Below, one piece after another: positions 41,700-50,726 of a stretch of DNA of 64,000 nt (the first letter of the stretch is position 1; each line of letters starts with the position of its first letter). The notes beneath the pieces were generated by a model. The model did no database searches, was not told the DNA's origin, and saw only the letters and a program-made list of their open reading frames with translations. The position numbers were made by a program, and so were the translations under genes. The DNA comes from CBFDBF01 sp050293315 (GTDB taxonomy: Bacteria > Pseudomonadota > Gammaproteobacteria > Chromatiales > Chromatiaceae): NCBI GenBank assembly GCA_050293315.1, contig JBNKMS010000012.1, forward strand, positions 62,001 through 126,000. The letters run 5' to 3'.

Positions 41700-43073
41700 T
41701 TATGACTCCTCTCTCTTTTTGCTCGGCCGCTGCCAATCTTTGATGCTTCTCTGTCTGCTGCGGCTGAGGGTAAGCGTGTTACCCGGGGCATCTGTGGTAA
41801 TAGTAGATCCGGCGCCTATGGTTGCGCCATCGGCCACCGTGACCGGCGCAATCAATTGTGTGTCGGAGCCTATAAAGACGTTATCTCCGATGACGGTTCG
41901 ATGTTTGTTAGCGCCATCGTAGTTACAGGTGATAGTGCCTGCACCAATATTGACCTGGCTGCCGATGTCGCTGTCACCGATATAGCTCAGATGGTTGATC
42001 TTACTGCCCTCTCCCACCCGGCTCTTTTTGATCTCGACAAAGTTTCCAATATGCGTCCCTGCCTCCAGTGTGGTTGCCGGACGGATACGGGCAAACGGCC
42101 CAATACGCGCATCCTGCCCGACCGTGGCGTCTTCAATCACGCAGTTTTCATAAATAACTGTACCCGCATGAATAGCGCTGTTGCGTATGACCGTGTTGGC
42201 CCCCACGCGGACACCATCTCCCAGGACCACCTCGCCCTCTATGATGACGTTGATGTCGATCTCTACATCCTGCCCCGCCTGCAGCCTGCCACGCAGATCA
42301 AACCTGGCCGGATCCTGCAGACCAACGCCCTGTAACATAAGCTCCGCGGCCTGCAGCTGCTGGTAGCAGCGCTCAAGTTGGGCCAACTGCTGTCTGTCAT
42401 TTACCCCTTGTGCCTCATAACTGTTACCCGGCTGCGCGGTCTTCACCTCAATGCCTTCCGCCACTGCCATTGCGACAATGTCGGTGAGATAGAACTCACC
42501 CTGGGCATTGCTGTCCTCCAACTGTCCGACCCAGCGCTGCAGCTCTGCACCGGCGACCACCATGATGCCGGTATTGATCTCCTGGATGGTCAACTCTTCG
42601 CTGGATGCATCCTTCTGCTCAACGATACGCTGCACCCGCCCCGTCTCATCGCGCACGATGCGCCCATAGCCGCTGGGATCTGCCAGATCAACAGTCAGCA
42701 GGGCAAAGTTGTTATCTGCCGCCGCCTCAACCAGGGCAGCCAGGGTTGTATGTTGGATCAACGGGACATCGCCATACAGGACCAGCACCAGGTCCAGCTC
42801 CTGGAGTGCCGGCAGGGCCTGCTCTACGGCATGCCCGGTACCGCGTTGCTCTCGCTGCTCTATCCAGGTGAGTGCGGGATCATGAATTGCTGCCGTGACC
42901 TGTTCACCGCCATGGCCATAGATCACAACTATCTGCTGGGGATTGAGCTGTTGCGCCGTAGTGATCACATGCTGCAGCAACGGCCGCCCCGCCAGGGTGT
43001 GTAACACCTTGGGGCGCGCGGAACGCATTCGTGTCCCCTGTCCGGCAGCCAGTATAACTACGCCCAATTTCAT
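41700..43073 (-). CDS. glmU: Bifunctional GlcNAc-1-P uridyltransferase / glucosamine-1-P acetyltransferase
   Basis: About 457 aa. N-terminal pyrophosphorylase domain with VVILAAGQGTRMRSARPKVL, then a left-handed beta-helix of hexapeptide repeats from about residue 250 (NTVIRNSAIHAGTVIYENC) for acetyl transfer, and GAGTITCNYDGANKHRTVIG for the acceptor site. The product UDP-GlcNAc feeds peptidoglycan and lipid A. ATG 43073 is preferred to 43085, which has no ribosome site. GlmS follows 4 nt downstream. The glmU-glmS order next to the ATP synthase operon is typical of Gammaproteobacteria. Confidence 0.97.
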   Translation of the reverse strand: MKLGVVILAAGQGTRMRSARPKVLHTLAGRPLLQHVITTAQQLNPQQIVVIYGHGGEQVTAAIHDPALTWIEQREQRGTGHAVEQALPALQELDLVLVLYGDVPLIQHTTLAALVEAAADNNFALLTVDLADPSGYGRIVRDETGRVQRIVEQKDASSEELTIQEINTGIMVVAGAELQRWVGQLEDSNAQGEFYLTDIVAMAVAEGIEVKTAQPGNSYEAQGVNDRQQLAQLERCYQQLQAAELMLQGVGLQDPARFDLRGRLQAGQDVEIDINVIIEGEVVLGDGVRVGANTVIRNSAIHAGTVIYENCVIEDATVGQDARIGPFARIRPATTLEAGTHIGNFVEIKKSRVGEGSKINHLSYIGDSDIGSQVNIGAGTITCNYDGANKHRTVIGDNVFIGSDTQLIAPVTVADGATIGAGSTITTDAPGNTLTLSRSRQRSIKDWQRPSKKREES

Positions 43074-43187
43074 TGTATGGCCCATGGTTAAAAAGTATAC
43101 AGTGGGTGATTATACAGCCCGCGGCTAACCGCATCTACGAGCAGGGGCCTTTTCGTCTACCCATTACTCAAGTTCGCTGGGTACTGT

Positions 43188-43673
43188 TTAGGTGTCTGTA
43201 TCTGTGCCTACGTCGGCAGCTTGATCGCGCTCTTCCGGAGTAGGGTCACGTACCTCCTGGATGGTAACACGCACCTGCAGGGTCTTGCCTGCAAGAGGGT
43301 GGTTGCCATCCACGGTAAGTTTGCCATCTTCGATACGGGTAACGTAGAAAGACTGGATCTCACCCGAATCGCTCTTCATTCTTACTTCAGCGCCTACATG
43401 TCTGTACTCTGGCGGGACATTCTCAAGATCATCGGTAAAGGTAAGTTCAGGATAGTGCGGTCCGAATCCATCCTCCGGCTGCAGCGTCATCTCAATCTCA
43501 TCGCCGACGCCCTTGCCCTCGATCTCTCTGTCCATATTGCCTATAAGCACCTGGTTGCCACCATGAATATAGCTAACCGGGACACTATTCTGTTCCAGCA
43601 GGTTGTTATCACTATCGCTGATGCTGTAGGTAAGAGAGACAAACTTACCGCTCTCAATAATCTCTTTGGACAT
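43188..43673 (-). CDS. SlyD-like FKBP-type peptidyl-prolyl isomerase
   Basis: A 161-aa SlyD-family protein: FKBP strands (KFVSLTYSISDSDNNLLEQN and PVSYIHGGNQVLIGNMDREI), GFGPHYPELTFTDD leading into the inserted flap chaperone domain, and VDGNHPLAGKTLQV. It lacks the long His/Cys-rich metal-binding tail of E. coli SlyD and ends in an acidic stretch, so nickel binding is unlikely. It accelerates prolyl folding in the cytoplasm. It sits between atpC and glmU, which are often direct neighbours elsewhere. It may be part of the end of the atp transcript; its start is 35 bp from the atpC stop. Confidence 0.88.
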   Translation of the reverse strand: MSKEIIESGKFVSLTYSISDSDNNLLEQNSVPVSYIHGGNQVLIGNMDREIEGKGVGDEIEMTLQPEDGFGPHYPELTFTDDLENVPPEYRHVGAEVRMKSDSGEIQSFYVTRIEDGKLTVDGNHPLAGKTLQVRVTIQEVRDPTPEERDQAADVGTDTDT

Positions 43674-43708
43674 AGGAAAATTCCGGTGATGGAGGAGATA
43701 CGGAAAGG

Positions 43709-44137
43709 TTATCTATTTTTATTTTTACGAATGTTTTCTATGGCGCGCAACTGTGCTGCTGCCTGGGCCCACTCTGCCTGCGCCCTGGCGTGCTCAAACT
43801 TTGCCGCCTGACCAGCGAGTACATCCTCGGCCTTCTGCTTGGCCTCTAATGCCTTTGCCTCATCCAGATCAGCGGCCCGGATTGCGGTGTCGGCCAATAC
43901 GGTGACCATGTGGGGCTGCACCTCCAGCAGACCGCCGGAGACAAAGAAGTCCAGCATCTCCTTGCCACCGCCTTCATCCACCCGAACCTCACCGGGACGC
44001 AACCGGGTAACCAGTGGTGCGTGGCGTGGGGCTATGCCCACCTCACCCATCTCAGCCGGGGCATAGACCATCTCTGCCATCCCGGAGAAGACCTCGCCCT
44101 CCGCGCTTACAATATCGACATGTATGGTCATTGCCAT
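43709..44137 (-). CDS. atpC: ATP synthase epsilon subunit
   Basis: 142 aa, the F1 epsilon subunit of the central stalk, which couples rotation and can inhibit ATP hydrolysis. N-terminal beta-sandwich (MTIHVDIVSAEGEVFSGMAE, ARHAPLVTRLRPGEV) followed by a helical hairpin (DEAKALEAKQKAEDVLAG, AQAEWAQAAAQLRA). Length and layout are normal. Last subunit gene of the operon, following atpD by 22 bp. Confidence 0.96.
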   Translation of the reverse strand: MAMTIHVDIVSAEGEVFSGMAEMVYAPAEMGEVGIAPRHAPLVTRLRPGEVRVDEGGGKEMLDFFVSGGLLEVQPHMVTVLADTAIRAADLDEAKALEAKQKAEDVLAGQAAKFEHARAQAEWAQAAAQLRAIENIRKNKNR

Positions 44138-44159
44138 GGCTGTTTCTCCCCGCGCTGCC

Positions 44160-45533
44160 CTAGTGGCCGGCCTGCGCTACCGCCTCTTCAATAGAGCCTA
44201 CCATATAGAAGGCCTGCTCCGGCAGGTGGTCATACTCACCTTCAACGATAGCCTTGAAGCTGGCGATGGTATCCTTAAGCGAAACATACTTACCAGGAGA
44301 ACCGGTAAACACCTCGGCCACGAAGAACGGCTGCGACAGGAACCGCTGGATCTTACGGGCACGGGACACCGCCAATTTGTCCTCTTCCGACAGCTCATCC
44401 ATACCGAGGATGGCGATAATATCCTTTAGCTCCTTATAACGCTGCAGTACACCCTGCACTGACCTGGCCACCTCGTAGTGCTCCTGCCCGACGATGTTGG
44501 GATCGAGAATACGTGAGGTGGAGTCGAGCGGATCCACCGCCGGATAGATACCAAGCTCTGCAATCTGACGCGACAACACCAGGGTGGCGTCCAGATGGGC
44601 AAAGGTGGTGGCGGGTGATGGATCGGTCAGGTCGTCTGCCGGCACATACACCGCCTGGAAGGAGGTGATGGAGCCGGTCTTGGTTGAAGTAATACGCTCC
44701 TGCAGTACGCCCATCTCTTCGGCCAGGGTCGGCTGATAACCCACAGCGGATGGCATGCGGCCCAGCAGTGCCGACACCTCGGTTCCGGCCAGGGTGTAAC
44801 GATAGATGTTGTCGATGAACATCAACACATCGCGCCCGTCATCACGGAAATGCTCGGCCATGGTCAGACCGGTGAGGGCCACACGCACACGGTTACCAGG
44901 CGGCTCGTTCATCTGGCCGTATACCAGGGCCACCTTGTCCAGCACGCCACCCTCCTGCATCTCATGATAGAAGTCGTTACCCTCACGGGTACGCTCACCC
45001 ACACCGGCAAATACAGAGTAGCCGGAGTGCTCCACAGCGATGTTACGAATAAGCTCCATCAGGGTTACGGTCTTGCCCACCCCGGCGCCGCCGAACAGGC
45101 CGACCTTACCACCCTTGGCGATAGGCATGATCAGGTCGATCACCTTGATACCGGTCTCCAGGATCTCCGTACTGGTAGCCTGGTCCTCAAGCTTGGGCGC
45201 CTCGCGGTGGATCGGCATGCGAGTGTCGCTCTTGATCTCACCGGCATCATCCACCGGCCTGCCGAGCACATCCATGATCCGACCCAGGGTGGCCGTGCCG
45301 ACCGGGACCGTAATCGGCTCACCCGTGTTGGTCACCTCCAGCCCGCGCTTCAGACCATCGGTAGAGCCCATGGCGATAGTGCGGGCCACGCCGTCACCCA
45401 GCTGCTGCTGTACTTCAAGGGTGAGGTCGTTCTCTTTTACCATCAAGGCGTCATGCACATTGGGCATGGCACCCTTGGGGAACTGAACGTCCACAACGGC
45501 CCCGATAATTTCAACCACTTTTCCCGCACTCAT
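44160..45533 (-). CDS. atpD: ATP synthase beta subunit
   Basis: 457 aa, the catalytic subunit of F1. Walker A GGAGVGKTVTLMELIRN, the catalytic Glu in GVGERTREGNDFYHEM, Walker B LMFIDNIYRYTLAG and the DELSEED segment (GMDELSEEDK), where the gamma subunit makes contact. Length is typical. It sits between atpG and atpC in the standard order. Confidence 0.98.
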   Translation of the reverse strand: MSAGKVVEIIGAVVDVQFPKGAMPNVHDALMVKENDLTLEVQQQLGDGVARTIAMGSTDGLKRGLEVTNTGEPITVPVGTATLGRIMDVLGRPVDDAGEIKSDTRMPIHREAPKLEDQATSTEILETGIKVIDLIMPIAKGGKVGLFGGAGVGKTVTLMELIRNIAVEHSGYSVFAGVGERTREGNDFYHEMQEGGVLDKVALVYGQMNEPPGNRVRVALTGLTMAEHFRDDGRDVLMFIDNIYRYTLAGTEVSALLGRMPSAVGYQPTLAEEMGVLQERITSTKTGSITSFQAVYVPADDLTDPSPATTFAHLDATLVLSRQIAELGIYPAVDPLDSTSRILDPNIVGQEHYEVARSVQGVLQRYKELKDIIAILGMDELSEEDKLAVSRARKIQRFLSQPFFVAEVFTGSPGKYVSLKDTIASFKAIVEGEYDHLPEQAFYMVGSIEEAVAQAGH

Positions 45534-45578
45534 GTCTGATTCCTCATGCTGCCTATCGACAGTTATTCAAAAAAATAG

Positions 45579-46445
45579 TTATCCGGAAACGGCTGCCGCA
45601 CCGCCAACGATCTCTGAGATCTCTTGGGTAATGGCCGCCTGACGCGCCTTGTTATAAACCAGTTGCAACTCTGCAATAAGGTCGCCTGCGTTATCGGAGG
45701 CGGACTTCATCGCCACCATGCGCGCCGACTGTTCACAGGCACCGTTCTCTACCACCATCTTGTAAACCAGTGACTCAACATAGCGAGTCAACAGGGTTGA
45801 CAGCACCTCTTTAGCATCCGGCTCATAGAGGTAATCCCAGTAGGCTGCAATCTCTTTGTCCGGCTCCGCCGTGATCGGGACCATCTGCTCAATCGTCGGC
45901 TTCTGTGTCATGGTGTTAACAAAATTGTTGTAGGCAATGTAGATGCGATCTATCTCTCCCCGCTCGTAGGCGTCCAGCATCACCTTTACCGTGCCGATGA
46001 GATCATGAATACGCGGGCTATCGCCCAGATGACTGGCCTGTCCAATCACATTCCCACCGAAGCGTTTGAAAAAGCCGATCGCCTTATTACCGATAGTGCA
46101 GAAGTCTATCTCTTGTCCCTGGTCACTATGTGCCTTGATCTCTTTTACTAACATCCTGAACAGGTTGTTATTCAAGCCGCCACACAGGCCGCGGTCAGAT
46201 GAGACGATGATATAACCGACCCGCTTCACCTCACGATGCTGCATAAAACTATGACGATACTCTGGGTGCGCCAGAGCAAGGTGCGCGATTACATTGTGGA
46301 TCTTGTCGGCGTATGGCCGCGCCGCCAACATCCGGTTCTGCGCCTTACGCATCTTGCTCGCCGCCACCATCTCCATGGCGCTGGTGATCTTCTGCGTATT
46401 TTTGATGCTCGCAATCTTGGTGCGAATCTCTTTTGCGCCTGCCAT
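45579..46445 (-). CDS. atpG: ATP synthase gamma subunit
   Basis: 288 aa, rotor shaft of F1. N-terminal coiled coil (GAKEIRTKIASIKNTQKITS, AMEMVAASKMRKAQNRM), the Rossmann-like middle with IVSSDRGLCGGLNNNLFR, and the C-terminal coiled coil ENGACEQSARMVAMKSASDN with QLVYNKARQAAITQEI. All are standard family features. Positions between atpA and atpD are conserved. Confidence 0.97.
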   Translation of the reverse strand: MAGAKEIRTKIASIKNTQKITSAMEMVAASKMRKAQNRMLAARPYADKIHNVIAHLALAHPEYRHSFMQHREVKRVGYIIVSSDRGLCGGLNNNLFRMLVKEIKAHSDQGQEIDFCTIGNKAIGFFKRFGGNVIGQASHLGDSPRIHDLIGTVKVMLDAYERGEIDRIYIAYNNFVNTMTQKPTIEQMVPITAEPDKEIAAYWDYLYEPDAKEVLSTLLTRYVESLVYKMVVENGACEQSARMVAMKSASDNAGDLIAELQLVYNKARQAAITQEISEIVGGAAAVSG

Positions 46446-46478
46446 TGTCTTATGCCGTAACCATCGTGTCGTTTACCA

Positions 46479-48020
46479 CTACCAGGAGTGGTTGGACTTG
46501 AACTCTTCCAGCGCCTGCTTCAGCGCCTCTTTGATCTCATCATCGTAGTTGCCGGTTGAGTTGATCTTCTCCAGCAGTTCGCTCCGGCTACTCCGCATGT
46601 AGTCATGCAGCGCTTTTTCAAACTGCACTACCTGCTTCACATCCACATCATCCAGATAGCCTTCGTTGGCCGCAAACAGCGAGACCGCCATCTCAGCAAC
46701 ACTTAGTGGGCTGTATTGCGGCTGCTTCATCAACTCGGTTACACGCTCACCTCGCTGCAGCTGCTTACGGGTCGCTTCGTCCAGATCGGAGGCAAACTGA
46801 GAGAAGGCCGCCAGTTCGCGGAACTGTGCCAGGGCCAAACGGACACCACCACCAAGCTTCTTAATAACGCCCGTCTGGGCGGCACCACCGACACGCGATA
46901 CCGATAGACCTGCGTTGATCGCCGGACGGATGTTTGCGTTAAACAGGTCTGACTCCAAAAAGATCTGGCCGTCGGTAATAGAGATCACGTTGGTAGGTAC
47001 AAACGCCGAGACGTCGCCCGCCTGGGTCTCAATGATCGGCAGTGCTGTCAGCGAACCGGTCTTGCCGGTCACCTTGCCCTCGGTCATGGTCTCTACGTAT
47101 GTCTCGTTTACCCGCGCGGCACGCTCCAGCAGACGGGAGTGAAGATAAAAGACATCGCCCGGATAGGCCTCTCGACCAGGCGGGCGCCTTAGCAGCAGGG
47201 AGACCTGACGATAGGCCCAGGCCTGTTTGGTCAGGTCATCATAGATAATAAGCGCGTCTTCACCACGATCACGGAAGTATTCACCCATGGTGCAGCCGGC
47301 GTAGGGTGCAATAAACTGCATCGCGGCCGAGGTTGCTGCCGGGGCCGCAACTATAATAGTGTGCTCCATGGCATCGTGCTCTTCCAGTTTACGCACGATC
47401 CCGGCGATGGAGGAGTTCTTCTGTCCCACCGCCACGTAGATGCATTTAATCCCCGTGCCCTTCTGGTTGATGATGGTGTCGATGGCAATCGCCGTCTTCC
47501 CGGTCTGGCGGTCACCGATGATCAACTCACGCTGCCCACGACCGATAGGCACCATTGAGTCGATCGCCTTGAGGCCGGTCTGCACCGGCTGGTCTACAGA
47601 TTTACGAGTGATAACGCCGGGCGCAACCTTTTCGATAGGTGAACTACCGGAGGCGTTGACCGGACCTTTGCCATCAAGCGGGGCGCCGAGTGAGTCCACG
47701 ACCCGTCCGAGCAGCTCCGAACCGACCGGTACCTCCAGTACTCGCCCGGTACACTTGACGGGGTCTCCCTCAGTGAGATGCTTGTACTCTCCCAGCACCA
47801 CCGCGCCAACCGAGTCGCGCTCCAGGTTGAGTGCCAGACCGTAGGTGTTACCGGGAAACTCCAGCATCTCGTAGGACATGGCATCTTCCAGGCCATGAAT
47901 ACCGACAATACCGTCGGTCAAGCTGATGATGGTGCCTTCATTGCGGGCTACCGGCTTAAGATCGAGGTTCTCGATCCTCTGTTTGATCAGTTCGCTGATC
48001 TCTGATGGGTTGAGTTGCAT
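46479..48020 (-). CDS. atpA: ATP synthase alpha subunit
   Basis: 513 aa, the non-catalytic nucleotide-binding subunit of F1. It begins MQLNPSEISELIKQRIENL, has Walker A GDRQTGKTAIAIDTIINQK, the arginine-finger region SVSRVGGAAQTGVIKKLGGG (Arg in SRVGG) and the C-terminal helical domain. Length normal; start well defined. Confidence 0.98.
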   Translation of the reverse strand: MQLNPSEISELIKQRIENLDLKPVARNEGTIISLTDGIVGIHGLEDAMSYEMLEFPGNTYGLALNLERDSVGAVVLGEYKHLTEGDPVKCTGRVLEVPVGSELLGRVVDSLGAPLDGKGPVNASGSSPIEKVAPGVITRKSVDQPVQTGLKAIDSMVPIGRGQRELIIGDRQTGKTAIAIDTIINQKGTGIKCIYVAVGQKNSSIAGIVRKLEEHDAMEHTIIVAAPAATSAAMQFIAPYAGCTMGEYFRDRGEDALIIYDDLTKQAWAYRQVSLLLRRPPGREAYPGDVFYLHSRLLERAARVNETYVETMTEGKVTGKTGSLTALPIIETQAGDVSAFVPTNVISITDGQIFLESDLFNANIRPAINAGLSVSRVGGAAQTGVIKKLGGGVRLALAQFRELAAFSQFASDLDEATRKQLQRGERVTELMKQPQYSPLSVAEMAVSLFAANEGYLDDVDVKQVVQFEKALHDYMRSSRSELLEKINSTGNYDDEIKEALKQALEEFKSNHSW

Positions 48021-48033
48021 TATGCCTTCTCGC

Positions 48034-48573
48034 TTAGCTGTTTAATTCAGTTGCCAATTGCTCTAATTTGCCCCGGATCGATCCATCGATTACCAGATCG
48101 CCGGCACGAATATGCACGCCGCCGATCAGCCCCGGATCCAACTCGCTACTAATGGTTATATCGCGGCCCAATCTCTTCTTAAGTGCGGCAGCCAACGCCT
48201 TACTCTCTGCCGGTTTAAGTTCGTAGGCGGAGCGTACCTCTACCTGCATGGTGCGCTCACTATCCGCCTTCATGGTCTCGTATAGCTCTCTGATCTCCGG
48301 CAGCAGCTGGAGACGACCATTCTCAGCCAATAGGCTCACCAGATTACCCGCCTCCTGCGAGAATTTTTTACCACCAATCCCCATGATCAGTGCGGTAAGC
48401 TCCTGCCGATCGAACAGCGGGTTGGTAATAATCTCCACCATGGCGCTGTCGCTGGTTATCATCTCCAACAGTGCCAGCATCTCTGCCCAGACCTTAAGCT
48501 GGTCGCTCTCTTTGGCCCGCGCGAAGAGCGCTTCTGCATAGGGTCTGGCGACGGTGGTAGCTGCTCCTGCCAT
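48034..48573 (-). CDS. atpH: ATP synthase delta subunit
   Basis: 179 aa, peripheral-stalk subunit that ties F1 to the b subunits. N-terminal helical bundle (TVARPYAEALFARAKESDQL) and C-terminal segment LGRDITISSELDPGLIGGVH with IRAGDLVIDGSIRGKLEQL, a clear signature. Starts 9 nt after atpF stop, suggesting coupling. Confidence 0.96.
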   Translation of the reverse strand: MAGAATTVARPYAEALFARAKESDQLKVWAEMLALLEMITSDSAMVEIITNPLFDRQELTALIMGIGGKKFSQEAGNLVSLLAENGRLQLLPEIRELYETMKADSERTMQVEVRSAYELKPAESKALAAALKKRLGRDITISSELDPGLIGGVHIRAGDLVIDGSIRGKLEQLATELNS

Positions 48574-48582
48574 AGATATGCC

Positions 48583-49053
48583 CTAGATCTGCTCGCCCAG
48601 TGATTTGATAATCTCCTGGTGTGCACCAGGATTGATCTCTTTCTGCAGGATCTGCTCGGCACCGGTAACTATCAGCCCACCGATCTTCTCCCGCAGCTCT
48701 TTACGCACGCGGTTGGCATCCTGCTCAATCTCAGCCCTGGCCGCAGCCAAGATACGTTCACCCTCTATGTGCGCATCATCTTTGCCGCCATCAATAATCT
48801 CTACGGCCCGCTTCTGTGCCTGAGCAACGATATCGGCCGCCTGGGATTTGGCGTCGCGCAGCACCTCTTTGGCGCGCTCTTCTGCCAGCTCCTGTGCATG
48901 TTGACCACGCTCAGCAGCCGCAAGACCGCTAGCAATCTCCTGCTTGCGCTCCTCCAACGCCGCAATGATCGGGGGCCAGACATAGCGCATCGTGACCCAC
49001 ACAAACACCACAAAAGAGAGAAGCTGACCAATGAGCGTCAGGTTGATGTTCAT
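48583..49053 (-). CDS. atpF: ATP synthase subunit b
   Basis: 156 aa, peripheral stalk subunit. One N-terminal membrane helix (NLTLIGQLLSFVVFVWVTMR), then a long charged helix (EERKQEIASGLAAAERGQ and onwards) that dimerises and contacts delta and F1. Length matches E. coli AtpF. It lies 32 bp after atpE. Confidence 0.97.
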   Translation of the reverse strand: MNINLTLIGQLLSFVVFVWVTMRYVWPPIIAALEERKQEIASGLAAAERGQHAQELAEERAKEVLRDAKSQAADIVAQAQKRAVEIIDGGKDDAHIEGERILAAARAEIEQDANRVRKELREKIGGLIVTGAEQILQKEINPGAHQEIIKSLGEQI

Positions 49054-49085
49054 ACCAAGATTACCTCGTGCTTCAGAAGTAACAA

Positions 49086-49319
49086 CTATGTGGTTACAGC
49101 AAACATTATGTACATCACCAGACCCACCGCGATCATGGGTACGGCGTCAACCAGTCCCATGACGATGAAGAACTGGGTCCGCAGCATTGGTATAAGTTCC
49201 GGCTGGCGTGCCGCGCCTTCAAGAAAGCGGCTACCTAGAATGCCGATACCTATAGCAGCACCAAGGGCACCTAACCCCATCATGATAGCGCTGGCAATGT
49301 ACAGCAGTGCGTTTTCCAT
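49086..49319 (-). CDS. atpE: ATP synthase subunit c
   Basis: 77 aa, proteolipid of the Fo rotor ring. Two hydrophobic helices (ASAIMMGLGALGAAIGIGIL, and FFIVMGLVDAVPMIAVGL) around a polar loop ARQPEL. Asp58 in GLVDAVPM is the proton-carrying carboxylate; the residues that define sodium-binding rings are absent, so this is a proton enzyme. Confidence 0.98.
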   Translation of the reverse strand: MENALLYIASAIMMGLGALGAAIGIGILGSRFLEGAARQPELIPMLRTQFFIVMGLVDAVPMIAVGLVMYIMFAVTT

Positions 49320-49352
49320 TTTGGTCTCCCGTCTATTTAGTTCGTTATAAAA

Positions 49353-50222
49353 TTAGTGTTCCGTATATGCCATATCCAGATATACGATCGTCAGCACCAT
49401 AAAGATAAAGGCCTGCAATGTAATAATAAGTATATGGAACAGCGCCCACCCCAACTGCAGTACACCACCAAACAGCCCGAGGGCAAAGCCAGCGTTATAC
49501 AACAGGGCAATCAGGATAAATATCATCTCTCCAGCATACATGTTGCCGAACAGACGCAGTGCCAACGAGACCGGCTTGGCCAGCAGGCTGACAAATTCAA
49601 GAATAAAATTGATCGGTATCAACAGTACCTGTAAAAACAGGTTGTCGGTATGGAAGGGGTGCAGGGTCAGCTCTCCGACAAAGCCGCCGATCCCCTTGAC
49701 CTTGATCCCATAAAAGAGCATCAAGATGAATACGCCGATGGCCATGCCAAAGGTGGCATTGGGGTCGGTTGAGGGCACCACCTTCTGGAAATGAACCAGG
49801 CCCAAGACGTGCTCACTCAACAGCCAGGGAATAAAATCTACCGGTACCAGGTCCATAAGGTTCTGTAGAAATATCCAGACAAATATGGTCATGGCCAGCG
49901 GGGCCACCATCTTGTTGCGACCATGAAACGACCCGGCCACATTCTCGTTCACAAACTCTACGATCGCCTCAACCGCCAGTTGCACCTTGCCGGGCGCCTC
50001 AACGGTAACACTCTTTGCAACATGTCTGAAAAGCAGGATAAAGATAAGACCTACCCCTATAGACCAGAACATGGTGTCTACATGGATAGCCCACACGCCC
50101 ATGGATTTGGCCTCGGCGGCATTGTGCGCCATTCCCCACGTCCCATCGGGGAACCTGCCGTAGGTCAGGTTGGTGAGATGATGCTTTATGTATTCGCTGG
50201 ATGTCAGCGTGTCGCCAGACAT
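49353..50222 (-). CDS. atpB: ATP synthase subunit a
   Basis: 289 aa, Fo stator that forms the proton half-channels. Several hydrophobic helices, with the essential Arg in LALRLFGNMYAGEMIFILIA. Starts 6 nt after the atpI stop. The N-terminal extension (DTLTSSEYIKHHLTNLTYGR) is usual in Gammaproteobacteria. Confidence 0.97.
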   Translation of the reverse strand: MSGDTLTSSEYIKHHLTNLTYGRFPDGTWGMAHNAAEAKSMGVWAIHVDTMFWSIGVGLIFILLFRHVAKSVTVEAPGKVQLAVEAIVEFVNENVAGSFHGRNKMVAPLAMTIFVWIFLQNLMDLVPVDFIPWLLSEHVLGLVHFQKVVPSTDPNATFGMAIGVFILMLFYGIKVKGIGGFVGELTLHPFHTDNLFLQVLLIPINFILEFVSLLAKPVSLALRLFGNMYAGEMIFILIALLYNAGFALGLFGGVLQLGWALFHILIITLQAFIFMVLTIVYLDMAYTEH

Positions 50223-50228
50223 ATTAAT

Positions 50229-50582
50229 CTAATCCGCACGGCGGCCGGTGTAAAAATGTATATATATAGCGGGAACAAACTGCGCCGCGATAAAAATACC
50301 AAACAGTGCTATGAGGTTCATTGACTTTAAGCAAAGAAAAATTATCGCAAACAGTATAGCAACCACCAACAACTTCTGTATTTCTGCAGCGTAAAAGCGG
50401 CCAACTATCAACCCCGGCTGTTGTGCCCGGTAGTGTGTAAACACCTTGCGAGCAAACAGTGCACTGGCCAGCGTTGCCACACCTCCTCCAAGCAACCCTG
50501 ACAGTACCGCAGTCCAGCCAAATGGAAACAGCAACAAAGAGAGCAAAACCGTTGTTACCAACTGCGCCAAAACCATCCGCAT
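50229..50582 (-). CDS. atpI: ATP synthase subunit I-like protein
   Basis: About 117 aa, four predicted membrane segments (LAQLVTTVLLSLLLFPFGW, AVLSGLLGGGVATLASALFA, LLVVAILFAIIFLCL, LIALFGIFIAAQFVPAIYI). AtpI helps c-ring assembly or magnesium uptake in other bacteria and is not essential. ATG 50582 is chosen: the longer frame to 50666 would begin with a TTG that overlaps the -10 box of the promoter described here, so it cannot be translated from that transcript. Confidence 0.85.
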   Translation of the reverse strand: MRMVLAQLVTTVLLSLLLFPFGWTAVLSGLLGGGVATLASALFARKVFTHYRAQQPGLIVGRFYAAEIQKLLVVAILFAIIFLCLKSMNLIALFGIFIAAQFVPAIYIHFYTGRRAD

Positions 50583-50665
50583 GGCGCGACCCCTGTCGGC
50601 CCGATATATCCCCAAGTCATGGCCCCTCAAATACCGCCTGAATACCACCGCTATACGCGGGCGCA

Positions 50666-50695
50666 AGTATAAAGGTTCTGGCGATATAAGGTCAA
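50666..50695 (-). promoter_or_regulatory. Promoter of the atp operon
   Basis: On the minus strand: TTGACC (50695-50690), 18-bp spacer, TATACT (50671-50666). This strong sigma-70-type promoter is directed to atpI with a leader of about 75 nt to the ATG at 50582. It separates the ATP synthase operon from parB, whose stop is 32 bp upstream. Confidence 0.75.
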
Positions 50696-50726
50696 CCGAT
50701 AGGCAGATAAAATTTTTCCTAAGCGG

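Noticed and set aside
50582..50666. Longer atpI reading frame starting at 50666
   Set aside because: The TTG start overlaps the predicted -10 box of the atp promoter and has no ribosome site.
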